Part shown: positions 28,027-36,930 of the stretch, piece by piece | How the letters are laid out: every line of letters begins with the position of its first letter | Numbering within the stretch: the first letter of the stretch is position 1 | Origin: Lachnospiraceae bacterium A4 | GTDB lineage: Bacteria; Bacillota; Clostridia; Lachnospirales; Lachnospiraceae | Assembly (NCBI GenBank): GCA_000403215.2 | Contig: KE159564.1 | Span: 78,483-142,482, forward strand | Reading direction: 5' to 3' | DNA: 64,000 bases | Translations under genes and position numbers: made by a program | Notes under the pieces: model-generated | Told to the model about the DNA's origin: nothing | The model's database searches: none | Seen by the model: only the letters and a program-made list of their open reading frames with translations

Positions 28027-28629
28027 TTATTTGTCATCTGCCACATCAGCCCTGTCCGTGATCACTTTGTCAATCAGACCATACTGCATGGCTTCCTCAG
28101 CCGACTTCCAATTGTCACGCTCTGTATCTGCCGCGATCACATCATACGGCTGGCCGCAGTTCTCCGCCAGAATCGTGTTTAATTTCTGCTTGGTGCGCAG
28201 AATATGTTTTGCTGCAATTTCGATCTCTGTCGCCTGTCCCTGCGCTCCGCCAAGCGGCTGATGAATCATAATCTCTGCGTTGGGCAGCGCCAGCCGCTTT
28301 CCCTTTGTACCGCCCGCAAGCAGAAATGCGCCCATGCTCGCTGCCATACCAATACAAATCGTCGATACATCACATTTGATATAGCGCATCGTGTCATAGA
28401 TTGCCATACCTGCTGTGACTGAACCTCCCGGGCTGTTGATATACAACTGGATATCCTTCTCTGGATCCTCAGCCTCCAAGAACAATAGCTGCGCCACTGT
28501 AAGGCTTGCTGTCACCTCATTTACTTCTTCTCCTAAAAATATGATACGTTCCTTTAATAATCTTGAATAAATATCATATGAACGCTCCCCGCGGCTTGTC
28601 TGTTCAATGACATATGGTACTAAACTCAT
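28027..28629 (-). CDS. clpP: ATP-dependent Clp protease proteolytic subunit
   Basis: 200 residues. The serine protease triad is visible: Ser in [16 protein letters not shown] (about 98), His in IMIHQPLGG (about 123), and an Asp in [15 protein letters not shown]. The N-terminal [29 protein letters not shown] is typical. It assembles as a barrel with ClpX. The tig-clpP-clpX order is conserved in bacteria. The start at 28629 has the CGGAGG site. A promoter inside an inverted repeat lies upstream. Confidence 0.98.
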   Translation of the reverse strand: MSLVPYVIEQTSRGERSYDIYSRLLKERIIFLGEEVNEVTASLTVAQLLFLEAEDPEKDIQLYINSPGGSVTAGMAIYDTMRYIKCDVSTICIGMAASMGAFLLAGGTKGKRLALPNAEIMIHQPLGGAQGQATEIEIAAKHILRTKQKLNTILAENCGQPYDVIAADTERDNWKSAEEAMQYGLIDKVITDRADVADDK

Positions 28630-28691
28630 GGAATTTACCTCCGGTTTCCATATGAGACCCTGTTCGATCGTCCCACACTATATTAAATATC

Positions 28692-28720
28692 AGTATAACG
28701 CAAATATAATAATTGTGCAA
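28692..28720 (-). promoter_or_regulatory. Promoter of clpP within an inverted repeat
   Basis: Minus strand TTGCAC (28720-28715), 17-base spacer, TATACT (28697-28692), about 63 bases before the clpP start codon. The -35 box and most of the spacer coincide with one arm of the tig-clpP hairpin. Confidence 0.6.
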
Positions 28721-28744
28721 ATCATCTGCACAATTATTATATTT
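28702..28744. terminator. 18-bp perfect inverted repeat between tig and clpP
   Basis: AAATATAATAATTGTGCA and its exact complement flank a 7-base loop. It follows tig by 45 bases on the minus strand, where it could act as a weak terminator, while the plus-strand side continues into a run of eight Ts. One arm overlaps the clpP promoter. Confidence 0.7.
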
Positions 28745-28788
28745 TTTTTAGATTTTCTTCCAGATATAAAATTTTTAAATAAAATCAA

Positions 28789-30075
28789 CTATACTTCTAC
28801 TGCATTCTCAACGGCGAAATCCAATGCCTTCTTAATGCAGAGATCCTCTCTGATCGCCTTCTCTTCAAAATCGCTGATCATCTCGGTAAGCTTATCCTCT
28901 TCCATACGGTAAGCCTCCGCCATTCTCTTGATCTCATCGGTGTACTCTTCCTCACTCACCTCAAAGTTCTCAGCCTTTGCCACTGCCTCAAGAACAAGCC
29001 TTGACTTGATCCGCTGCTCTGCCTGAGGCTTTAACTGCTCGAAAAACGCCTCCTTTGTGAGACCTGTAAACTGGAAATACTGGTCAATAGAAATCCCCTG
29101 CATCTGGATTCTCCTGGCAAAATCATCCGCCATCTGGCGCTGCTGCGTCGTGAGCATCGCCTCCGGAATCTCCATCTGCGCCTCCGCAATGATCGCGTCA
29201 ATTACCTTTTCTTCCTTCGCGCTCTTTGCCTCTTCTTCCTTCTTCTCCGTGAGATTTTTCCTCACATCTTCCCTGTACTCAGCCAGTGTGTCGAACTCCG
29301 ATACCTCGCTTGCAAACTCATCGTCAAGCTCAGGCAGTTCCTTCTCTTTGATCTCCTTGATGGTACATTTGAACACAGCCGGCTTTCCTGCAAGCGTGGA
29401 CTCCTGATAATCCTCCGGGAATGTCACATTCACTTCCACTTCCTTGTCAATCTCCGCACCAATCAACTGCTCTTCAAATCCGGGAATAAATGTATTTGAA
29501 CCAATGGTTAATGAATAATTCTCACCTTTGCCGCCCTCAAATGCAACGCCATCGACAAAACCTTCAAAGTCCAGTACGGTCATGTCGCCGTCCTGTACTG
29601 CCCTGTCCTCCACAGAGATTGTCCTAGCGTTGCTCTCGCGCTCTCTGTCAATCGCTGCGTCAATCTCCTCTTCCGTCACGGTGCGGTCTTCCTTCTCCAC
29701 TTCGACTCCCTTGTACTTGCCAAGCGTCACCTCCGGCTTGAGCGCAACCTCAGCGGTGAAGATAAACGGCTTTCCTGCTTCTGCCTGTACAATGTCAATC
29801 GTCGGCTGTGACACAATCTCCTCTGTGCATTCATCTACGGCATCTGCATATGCTGAAGGAATGACAATATTTGCTGCATCCTCAAAGAAAATTTCTTTAC
29901 CGTACATCTGTTCTATCATCTTGCGCGGCACTTTGCCCTTACGAAATCCCGGAATGCTAAGCTTGTTCTTATTCTTCTGGTATGCTTTTTCAATCGCTTT
30001 CTCAAACTCCTCTGCTGTTGCTTCTATTGTAAGCTTAGCCATATTTCCTTCTAACTTTTCTACCTGTAAACTCAT
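28789..30075 (-). CDS. tig: Trigger factor
   Basis: 428 residues. Ribosome-associated chaperone with peptidyl-prolyl isomerase activity. The N-terminal ribosome-binding signature FRKGKVPRKMIEQMYG (residues 44-60) is intact. The FKBP-like PPIase domain covers about 150-240 (VQDGDMTVLDFEGFVDG, YSLTIGSNTFIPGFEEQLIG), and the C-terminal arms are helical and acidic. The start at 30075 follows AGGAGG; the frame open up to 30135 adds an atypical His/Cys-containing leader. Confidence 0.97.
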   Translation of the reverse strand: MSLQVEKLEGNMAKLTIEATAEEFEKAIEKAYQKNKNKLSIPGFRKGKVPRKMIEQMYGKEIFFEDAANIVIPSAYADAVDECTEEIVSQPTIDIVQAEAGKPFIFTAEVALKPEVTLGKYKGVEVEKEDRTVTEEEIDAAIDRERESNARTISVEDRAVQDGDMTVLDFEGFVDGVAFEGGKGENYSLTIGSNTFIPGFEEQLIGAEIDKEVEVNVTFPEDYQESTLAGKPAVFKCTIKEIKEKELPELDDEFASEVSEFDTLAEYREDVRKNLTEKKEEEAKSAKEEKVIDAIIAEAQMEIPEAMLTTQQRQMADDFARRIQMQGISIDQYFQFTGLTKEAFFEQLKPQAEQRIKSRLVLEAVAKAENFEVSEEEYTDEIKRMAEAYRMEEDKLTEMISDFEEKAIREDLCIKKALDFAVENAVEV

Positions 30076-30245
30076 TTGTCCTATTTCCTCCTCGACTATC
30101 ATGCAATGATACCTGCTATGAATATATTTTTGCACTCAATTTATCTACTGTCATTTGTAACAGTTACAGTCATTTTACAATTATAGCATAGGCTTTCGAA
30201 AAATAAAAGATAATTTTTTAAAATCTGTAAAAAACACCAAAAAAA

Positions 30246-30272
30246 CGGGATGTAGTATCAAACTACATCCCG
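30246..30272 (-). terminator. Terminator of the SASP gene
   Basis: Perfect 11-bp stem CGGGATGTAGT/ACTACATCCCG with a 5-base loop, followed on the minus strand by TTTTTTTGG. It lies 18 bases after the SASP stop and is a textbook intrinsic terminator. Confidence 0.9.
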
Positions 30273-30290
30273 CTGTGTTCCGATTCTGTC

Positions 30291-30497
30291 TTATTTGTTT
30301 AAAGACTCCTCATAGCTCTTTACCATTCTTCTGACCATCTCGCCGCCGATGCTGCCTGCCTCGCGGGATGTGAGATCACCGTTGTAACCTTCCTTTAAGT
30401 TTACACCAAGCTCTGATGCTACCTCTGTCTTGAAACGGTCCAATGCTGCCTTTGCCTCTGGAACTTCTACTCTGTTTGATCTGCTCTGTGTTGACAT
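30291..30497 (-). CDS. Alpha/beta-type small acid-soluble spore protein
   Basis: 68 residues. It contains both family signatures: KTEVASELGV (GPR protease cleavage region) and GEMVRRMVKSYEESL with the preceding LTSREAGSIGGEM. Such proteins coat and protect DNA in dormant spores and are degraded at germination. This is the strongest evidence that the host forms endospores. Monocistronic, with a strong GGAGG site and its own terminator. Forespore sigma-G control is expected, but I could not place a convincing promoter. Confidence 0.96.
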   Translation of the reverse strand: MSTQSRSNRVEVPEAKAALDRFKTEVASELGVNLKEGYNGDLTSREAGSIGGEMVRRMVKSYEESLNK

Positions 30498-30686
30498 AAT
30501 TTTTTACCTCCGTTAATCATTTTTTTCTTTCTATTATAATCTATCTTCAAAGACAAGCTTGCTGCCATGTGTCTGTGATATAACACTTTTGGCTGATTTG
30601 ATGTTTCTTGCCGCTTGTCTTAATCCTAGTATTAACGGAGTCAAAAGTTTTATGAATGGTATATTTTTACTAAACTGTCATTTTTA

Positions 30687-31781
30687 TCAATCCATATGAA
30701 CCCCTCTGAAATTGCGGTAAATACGCATGAAAACGCGAATGATATCCGGGTCAAAATCAGTTCCCGACTTCTCCTGCATATACGCAAGTGTCTGGTCTAG
30801 CGGGATTGGCTTCTTGTACCGCCGCTCGCTGATCATGGCATCAAACACATCCACCACCTTCACAATGCGCGCGGACAATGGAATTTCCTTTCCTTTTAAG
30901 CCCTTTGGATAGCCTGAGCCGTCCCAGCATTCATGATGGTACCAAGCGATGTCAATCGCCATCTCCACAAAATCATTTTTTTCAACACCTTCGTAGATAT
31001 CATTGAGCGTCTTGGCGCCAAGCTCTGCATGTGCGCACATTATCCTGCGCTCCTCCTCGTCGAGCGGTGCATTTTTGAGAAGAATCCGGTCTGGTATCAT
31101 GAGCTTTCCGATATCGTGAAGTCCCGCACTGGATTCGATCGTATCAATAAAATCGTCTGTCACGTCGTCCTCAAACATTGGTGAGAGCTGCATACCCTCC
31201 GCAAGAATGCGGCTGTTGTAGAGAATATTTTTATAATGCGAGCCTGACACATTTTCCCTGCTCTCAACAAGTCTTGCCAGCGCTGTCATGATATTTTTCT
31301 GCTCTATCCGAAGCTTCTCCATCTGGCGCGCTACGACAAGATTGAGCTGCTTGTTGTTTTCCTCGAGATCGCGCTGCATGTTATATATCTTGAGATGCGT
31401 GGAAATGCGCATCTCAACCTCTGTCTTTTCAAATGGCTTTGGTATATAGTCCACTGCGCCCAGCTCAAATCCCTTACTGAGATCTGAGGCAGTATCCATC
31501 GCCGAGATAAAGATTACCGGAATATCTTTGGTATAAGGATCATTTTTTAGCATAGAGCAAAATGTAAATCCATCTGTCTCCGGCATGGAAATATCTGACA
31601 AAATAACCTTGGGAAGCTGTTCTCTGTCCTCAATAATCTGAAGCGCCTCCTTTACACTCTGTGCCAGCAATGCCTCATACCCCATATTTTTGATAATTTC
31701 TTCCAGAATAATCAGATTTACCTCAACATCATCTACGACGAGGATACTGATGTCACTATTATTTTGTGATGTTTTATTCAT
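30687..31781 (-). CDS. Response regulator with HD-GYP phosphodiesterase domain
   Basis: 364 residues. Receiver domain 10-130 has VVDDVEVN, phosphoacceptor Asp in VILSDISMPETDG and Lys in DYIPKPF. After a short coiled linker the HD-GYP domain carries HDIGKLMIPD, the HAELG segment, WYHHECWDGSGYPKGLKGKE and VKVVDVFDAMISERRYKKP. The family hydrolyses cyclic di-GMP (RpfG type). It is last in a six-gene signalling operon and starts 2 bases after the PAS kinase gene stops, so that kinase is the likely phosphodonor. Confidence 0.93.
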   Translation of the reverse strand: MNKTSQNNSDISILVVDDVEVNLIILEEIIKNMGYEALLAQSVKEALQIIEDREQLPKVILSDISMPETDGFTFCSMLKNDPYTKDIPVIFISAMDTASDLSKGFELGAVDYIPKPFEKTEVEMRISTHLKIYNMQRDLEENNKQLNLVVARQMEKLRIEQKNIMTALARLVESRENVSGSHYKNILYNSRILAEGMQLSPMFEDDVTDDFIDTIESSAGLHDIGKLMIPDRILLKNAPLDEEERRIMCAHAELGAKTLNDIYEGVEKNDFVEMAIDIAWYHHECWDGSGYPKGLKGKEIPLSARIVKVVDVFDAMISERRYKKPIPLDQTLAYMQEKSGTDFDPDIIRVFMRIYRNFRGVHMD

Positions 31782-31783
31782 AA

Positions 31784-33244
31784 TTATATCTCCAGCCCTT
31801 CAACCTCAAGCAACAACTGTTCCTTTACCTTCTGCGCATAATCCCGCGCCTTGTCGCAGTCCGCCTTTCTGATCGACATTTCCATACGAAATGTCATGCG
31901 CTGCAAATCCTTTGAGCCGCCGCTGAGCAGCTGCTTTAACATCGTAGCGAAGCTCTCCGCCTTCTGCCAGTTCTCCATATCCATGCTGATATTGAGCTTT
32001 TCAAAATATTTTTTGAGCTCCCTGACATTGATTTCGCTGCCCAGCTCATACATCAAATCCTGCTCGCCAGCAATCTTGTTGAGGTTGTGCGAATATTTCC
32101 ACTTTCTAATAGAAGGCTCCTGCTCCACAGCTTCCTGTGTCTGTTCCTGTCTCAAACGCACCGTGAACGAGAACGTTGAACCCTTTCCCTTCTCGCCTTC
32201 TGCCCAGACCTTGCCATGCATCATCTGAACAAGCTCTTTGGTAATCGAAAGCCCAAGCCCTGTGCCGCCAAACTTTCTGGTAATCGAAGCATCTGCCTGT
32301 GAAAAGCTCTTGAACAGCTTATCCTTATCCTCCGGTGAAAGTCCGATTCCGGTATCCACTACCATGAAAAACAATTCAATCTCGTCATTAATCTTCGTGT
32401 TTAGAGAAACCTCAATCCCGACATATCCCTGTTCTGTAAATTTCACTGCATTCGACACAAGGTTATTTAAGATCTGTGTCAGACGCAGTTCGTCTCCAAT
32501 CACCTTGTCTGGAATCTCCGGCGCGATATTGAGCGTAAACCGCAGTCCCTTTCTCATGGTGAGCATATTGAACATTTTTTCCATTTTTGCCATCAGTTCA
32601 TAAAATGAAAACGGCTTTTCGTCCAGCTGAAACTTTCCCGCCTCAAGCTTCGAGAAGTCAAGTATGTTATTGATGATTCCCTCCATCGTCGAACAGCAGT
32701 CAAGAATCATCTTGAGATAATTGGTCCTTTGAAAATCCTGCTCCTGTTCCATCAAAATCTCGGCATGGCCTTTGATTCCGTTTACCGGCGTTCGCAGCTC
32801 ATGCGTCACATTCGCAACAAAAGCATCCCTTGCCTTCATCGACTCCTGCATCTGGATTGTGGTCTCCTCCACTTTCCTGATGCTCTCTTTATATCGTGTC
32901 ATGTCAACGGCAGTGCAGACAAGCACCTCCTCACCGTCAAAGACCGCTGACGCGATCTTAATCTCCACGGGGAAACAGGTCTTATTTTTCCGGTACAGCA
33001 CCGTCTCAAATATTTCAGAATCCTTATAATCCGCTACAAGTTCTATATGATTGTCCTCAACCGTAAACACATTCTGGAACAACTCTCCGATATATACGCC
33101 AACAAGCTCACCTGCACTGTAGCCTGTGAGCTCTAAAAGTCTGTCATTACAATAATTGATACATCCATTGGCATCATATCTGACAATACATTCCTGACTG
33201 TGATTCAAAATAAAATAAAAAAATTCTTCCAGATTTTTTGTCAT
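31784..33244 (-). CDS. PAS-domain sensor histidine kinase
   Basis: 486 residues, no membrane helix. A PAS domain (about 10-120: ILNHSQECIVRYDANGCINYCNDRLLELTGYS split across the segment) precedes HisKA with NVTHELRTPVNGIKGHAEIL (His near 147) and a HATPase domain with N-box ILNNLVSNAVKFTE, VVDTGIGLS and GGTGLGLSITKELVQMMHGK. A 105-residue helical tail of unknown role follows. Start and stop codons abut (TAA then ATG) with cheW. In place of CheA, this soluble kinase appears to drive the operon's two response regulators; that pairing is inference. Confidence 0.92.
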   Translation of the reverse strand: MTKNLEEFFYFILNHSQECIVRYDANGCINYCNDRLLELTGYSAGELVGVYIGELFQNVFTVEDNHIELVADYKDSEIFETVLYRKNKTCFPVEIKIASAVFDGEEVLVCTAVDMTRYKESIRKVEETTIQMQESMKARDAFVANVTHELRTPVNGIKGHAEILMEQEQDFQRTNYLKMILDCCSTMEGIINNILDFSKLEAGKFQLDEKPFSFYELMAKMEKMFNMLTMRKGLRFTLNIAPEIPDKVIGDELRLTQILNNLVSNAVKFTEQGYVGIEVSLNTKINDEIELFFMVVDTGIGLSPEDKDKLFKSFSQADASITRKFGGTGLGLSITKELVQMMHGKVWAEGEKGKGSTFSFTVRLRQEQTQEAVEQEPSIRKWKYSHNLNKIAGEQDLMYELGSEINVRELKKYFEKLNISMDMENWQKAESFATMLKQLLSGGSKDLQRMTFRMEMSIRKADCDKARDYAQKVKEQLLLEVEGLEI

Positions 33245-33760
33245 TTATTCTTCCTCGTCCTCTTCTTGCTTCTCCGCAAAATCAAGTGAATTGTCACTGA
33301 GCAGCTTGACGGGATCGAGCAGCAGCTTGACATGATCCCCGATTTTTCCGATTCCGCGGATAAATTTTGCCTGTGCATTCGCCTTTGATACATTTGGCGG
33401 CGGCAAAATGTCCTCTTCCTCTATGGAAACCACCTCAGAGATGGTCTCAACGATGAGACCTACAACTACATTCTGAACATCAATCACAATGATACAGGTG
33501 CGGTCGTTATACTCAAAGAGCTGCTTTCCAAAGCGGTCTGCGACATCAATCACTGGTATGATCTTCCCTCGAAGGTTGATCAGTCCCTTGATAAAATGCT
33601 CCACCTCCGGAATCGGTGCGATCTGCTGCATCTGTATGATTTCATTCACATACTTTAACTCGATGCCAAACACATCGCTTCCTATGCAGAACGTCATATA
33701 TTTCCCCTGTCGGATATCCTCCTGCTCTAAAGTTTCAAGATCTTGTAATTTTTCTTCCAT
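33245..33760 (-). CDS. cheW: CheW-like coupling protein
   Basis: 171 residues. It has the CheW fold motifs: MTFCIGSDVFGIELKYVNEI, IAPIPEVEHFIKGLINLRGKIIPVIDVADRF, and TCIIVIDVQNVVVGLIVETISEVVSI. CheW normally links receptors to the CheA kinase, yet no cheA or receptor gene lies here. An acidic tail (QEEDEEE) extends beyond the core fold. It sits between the CheY-like and PAS kinase genes of the operon. Confidence 0.92.
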   Translation of the reverse strand: MEEKLQDLETLEQEDIRQGKYMTFCIGSDVFGIELKYVNEIIQMQQIAPIPEVEHFIKGLINLRGKIIPVIDVADRFGKQLFEYNDRTCIIVIDVQNVVVGLIVETISEVVSIEEEDILPPPNVSKANAQAKFIRGIGKIGDHVKLLLDPVKLLSDNSLDFAEKQEEDEEE

Positions 33761-33782
33761 ACAAAATGTCCCCCTTTAAATC

Positions 33783-34172
33783 TTAAAACCCAAGCTTTTC
33801 AAGCATATCCTTCAGCTTCTCTAAATCAATTGGTTTTGCGCAGTATACGGTACAGCCCAGTTCAAAAGCCTTTTTGACATTTTTTTCTTCATTGAGCGCT
33901 GTTGTCATGATAACTCTCGCCTGATCAGCAGGGTCCACATTATGTTCTCTTTCGATATCACGGATATTTTTGAGTGCCTGATAGCCGTCCATAACAGGCA
34001 TCATCACATCAAGGCAGATCAGATCATAAGGATCCTCCTCCTCAAGTGCCATCATAAAGGCATCAATTGCCTCCATGCCATCAACTGTAACATCACACTC
34101 GCCATATGCTGACAAGAATTTTAAAATTGCCTTTCTACTGGCGAAATCATCTTCTGCTATTAATATTCTCAT
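33783..34172 (-). CDS. CheY-like single-domain response regulator
   Basis: 129 residues, receiver only. All phosphorylation residues are present: AEDD at 7-9, Asp in DLICLDVMMPVMDG near 55, Thr/Ser in MTTALNEEKN and Lys in CAKPIDLEK. Start at 34172 is selected because AGGAGG lies 6 bases upstream, and it gives a clean receiver boundary. With no output domain it must act by protein contact or as a phosphate sink in this operon. Confidence 0.92.
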   Translation of the reverse strand: MRILIAEDDFASRKAILKFLSAYGECDVTVDGMEAIDAFMMALEEEDPYDLICLDVMMPVMDGYQALKNIRDIEREHNVDPADQARVIMTTALNEEKNVKKAFELGCTVYCAKPIDLEKLKDMLEKLGF

Positions 34173-34200
34173 AACTTGCCTCCTGTTTGTCTCCTTATTT

Positions 34201-35220
34201 TCACTGCCTTTTATCCAGCAGATAATGTATTTTTTGTGAAATTTGTTCCAACGGCACCTGCCAGCATACTGCTCCAATATCATATGCTACTTTGGGCATT
34301 CCGTACACAATACATGTTTTCTCATCCTGTCCTATGGTGCGCGCACCCGCATTTCTCATAGCCAGAAGCCCCTTTGCGCCATCGCTTCCCATCCCTGTCA
34401 TCAGCACGCCGATCGCTTCCTTCCCAGCAACCCGCGCCACCGATTCAAAAAGTGCGTCAACAGACGGGCAGTGCCCTGTGACCCTCGGTCCGTATTTGCA
34501 CTCAACTTGATATCTTCCGTTAATCTTCACGATGCGCATCTGCTTATCGCCCGGCGCCAGAAGGATTTGTCCCTGCCGGACCACATCGCCCGACACAGCC
34601 TCCTTCACAGAAACCTCTCCTTCATTATCTAGGCGCTGCGCATACATCTTGGTAAATCCTTCCGGCATATGCTGTACCAGCACAATCCCCGGAATATCCT
34701 TCTTTAATCCTCTCACCACCGTGGCAATCGCCTCTGTTCCTCCTGTCGAAGCCCCCATTGCAATGATGGAGGTCATCGAGGAGGTGTTCCCCGTTCCCAT
34801 CGTACTGACAGCCTGCGGATGAACCTTCTTTGGCGCTGCAAGCCACTCGCCGCCCGCTATTTTCTTGAGACGGCGGCAGATATTATCATGTTCGAGCGCC
34901 TCCAGATCATTCCCGCAGGGGACAAAATCCTTTGCCCCTGCCCGGTAAGCAGCATCCTCATACTGTGACTCTGCCACAACGAGCGTCGCAATACTTCGCT
35001 GCGGCATCAGCTTCTCCAAAAATACAATGCCCGGCATCCTCGGCAGATCATGGCATAAAAGCATCACCTCCGGATTGCACTCTATGATTTTATCTCTTGC
35101 GCTGTAAGCATTGTTTGCCTCCGCCACGATATCCAGCTCACCATCTGCGCCAAGGATTCCGCACAGCCGCCTTCTCAGCTCAAGGTTTGCTACCACTAAT
35201 AATACCTTTAATTTTCCCAT
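34201..35220 (-). CDS. cheB: CheB methylesterase with a degenerate receiver
   Basis: 339 residues. The C-terminal methylesterase/deamidase domain is intact: Ser in IIAMGASTGGTEAI (about 158), His in LVQHMPEGFT (about 184) and Asp in LMTGMGSDGAKG (about 280). The N-terminal receiver keeps the fold but has lost the key residues: the acidic pair of VDDS reads VVAN, the phosphoacceptor Asp of LDVEMPRMDG reads LLCHDLPRMPG, and the Lys of FVTKP reads FVPCG. Activity is therefore unlikely to be controlled by phosphorylation. CheB normally removes methyl groups from chemoreceptors. Confidence 0.93.
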   Translation of the reverse strand: MGKLKVLLVVANLELRRRLCGILGADGELDIVAEANNAYSARDKIIECNPEVMLLCHDLPRMPGIVFLEKLMPQRSIATLVVAESQYEDAAYRAGAKDFVPCGNDLEALEHDNICRRLKKIAGGEWLAAPKKVHPQAVSTMGTGNTSSMTSIIAMGASTGGTEAIATVVRGLKKDIPGIVLVQHMPEGFTKMYAQRLDNEGEVSVKEAVSGDVVRQGQILLAPGDKQMRIVKINGRYQVECKYGPRVTGHCPSVDALFESVARVAGKEAIGVLMTGMGSDGAKGLLAMRNAGARTIGQDEKTCIVYGMPKVAYDIGAVCWQVPLEQISQKIHYLLDKRQ

Positions 35221-35236
35221 ATTTTTTCTCCCTGAA

Positions 35237-36040
35237 TTACTTTCTGTATATGGAAGGTTTTACATACTGGAATTGGGTATTATTCTGACTCATGGACTCT
35301 GTAGAACCAATAAACAAGTATCCGCCGGGTGCCATTTTCTCATATATATTCCTTAGCAGCCGCTCTTTGGTCGGTTCATCGAAATAAATCATGACATTTC
35401 TGATGAATACGACATGTATCGGCTTCCTGAAAGGCAGTGGATTCATCAGATTGAGCTGCCGGAACAGCACTTCTCTTTTGAGCTCATCCTTCACCCTGTA
35501 TTCCTCTTGGCTGATCTGTTTGAAAAACCTGCGCACATACTGCTGCGGCAACTGTTCCACAGAATTTTTGGCATACACGCCGCGCATCGCCTTCTCAAGC
35601 ACCTTCGTGTCAATGTCCGTCGCTAAAATCTTTGTGTCCCACTCCGATTGTTCTAGTCCGAGAAATTCTTTGCAAAGCATTGCAAGTGTGTAGGGCTCCT
35701 CGCCGGACGAGGAGGCGGCACACCATATATGCCAGTCTTTTGTATTCTCTGTGCGACTTTTCAGTTCTGGAAAAACCTCTTGTTTTAAAAACAGAAACTG
35801 CTCATACTCCCTCCAGAAATATGTATGGTTGGTGGTGAGTGCATTCATCAGATCTTCTGCCTCCGGTCCTGCCGGAAACCGCTCTACGCGATCCATGAAC
35901 TCGTCATATGAGCTATATCCCTTTCGCTGCATATAATTATCAAGCCTTCCCTGAACCAAAACCTTTTTTTCATTTAAATTAATACCTGCCTTCCCCTTCA
36001 CATAGGCAGCTACTCTTTGAAATTCCTGTTCTGTTATCAT
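35237..36040 (-). CDS. cheR: CheR-type protein-glutamate methyltransferase
   Basis: 267 residues. N-terminal helical domain (1-75), then the SAM-dependent methyltransferase domain: TTNHTYFWRE, CAASSSGEEPYTLAM (SAM loop), ILATDIDTKVLEKA and FIRNVMIYFDEPTKERLL, GGYLFIGSTESM. It methylates glutamates on receptor proteins. First gene of the cheR-cheB-cheY-cheW-kinase-HD-GYP operon. Its substrate receptor must be encoded outside the window. Confidence 0.94.
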   Translation of the reverse strand: MITEQEFQRVAAYVKGKAGINLNEKKVLVQGRLDNYMQRKGYSSYDEFMDRVERFPAGPEAEDLMNALTTNHTYFWREYEQFLFLKQEVFPELKSRTENTKDWHIWCAASSSGEEPYTLAMLCKEFLGLEQSEWDTKILATDIDTKVLEKAMRGVYAKNSVEQLPQQYVRRFFKQISQEEYRVKDELKREVLFRQLNLMNPLPFRKPIHVVFIRNVMIYFDEPTKERLLRNIYEKMAPGGYLFIGSTESMSQNNTQFQYVKPSIYRK

Positions 36041-36186
36041 TATGAGAAACCTTCTATCCGCTTGATTTCGTATAAAGTATCAGTCTGCGCTGATATTTTA
36101 ACGCACTGTATTTATGATTATACCATCTTGGCGATTCGTTGTCAAAATAATTACGGAACAAAACATACAATCTTTCACTCTGTCCA

Positions 36187-36744
36187 TTACACGCCTGAAT
36201 ACACGATCTTCTCCGCAAGTTCATCAGCCGTCTTTTGGTCTGTCAGCGCCGCAATAATCGCAAGTGAAAACGCGATCGCTGTCCCCATGCCGCGACTTGT
36301 AATAATATTTTCTGACCTCACCACACTGTCATAGCTGACCTCTGCACCTGTAAGCTCCGCTTCCATTCCCGGATAGATACACGCCTTTTTCCCCTCAAGC
36401 AGCCCCATGTGTCCAAAGATACTGGGTGCTGCACAGATTGCCGCTATGAGCTTGCCCTCCCCGTAAAATTTTCTCAGGTTGTCCGTCAGCCTGTTGCACG
36501 CCTCAAGCTTTTTGGTTCCGGGCATACCTCCCGGGCAGACGAGGATATCAAAGCTGTCAAAGTCCACTGCATCAATACCCACGTCCATTTTCACGCAAAT
36601 GTCATGGCTTCCTGTCACGCTGTCCGCATTGTCCACTGCGACACAGACTGCTTCCACACCCACGCGTCTGAGCAAATCCACTACGGTGAGCGCCTCAATC
36701 TCCTCATACCCTGTTCCAAAAAATATCGCTGCCTTTTTCATCAT
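36187..36744 (-). CDS. DJ-1/PfpI-family protein
   Basis: 185 residues. Alpha/beta flavodoxin-like fold with the nucleophile Cys in LIAAICAAPSIFG (about 102) and acidic partner in GYEEIEALTVVDLLRR near 15, the DJ-1/YajL/ThiJ arrangement. Members act as glyoxalase III, deglycase-like or redox-stress proteins; which applies cannot be told. AAAGGAAG precedes the first ATG. Divergent from the galactanase gene, with a 186-base gap. Confidence 0.9.
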   Translation of the reverse strand: MMKKAAIFFGTGYEEIEALTVVDLLRRVGVEAVCVAVDNADSVTGSHDICVKMDVGIDAVDFDSFDILVCPGGMPGTKKLEACNRLTDNLRKFYGEGKLIAAICAAPSIFGHMGLLEGKKACIYPGMEAELTGAEVSYDSVVRSENIITSRGMGTAIAFSLAIIAALTDQKTADELAEKIVYSGV

Positions 36745-36930
36745 AGAATACTTCCTTTCCTGATTGATTTTTTATTCAAACATGCCATAAAATCATTTTA
36801 CCACATTCTCGGTCATTTGTGAAAGATTTTGCATCATTTGTTTATGAAATTGCTATTTTTCTTCATGAAATATATGTTATACTTTTACTGTATTCTACAA
36901 TTCTACAGATCAAAAAACTGGGAGGTAACT

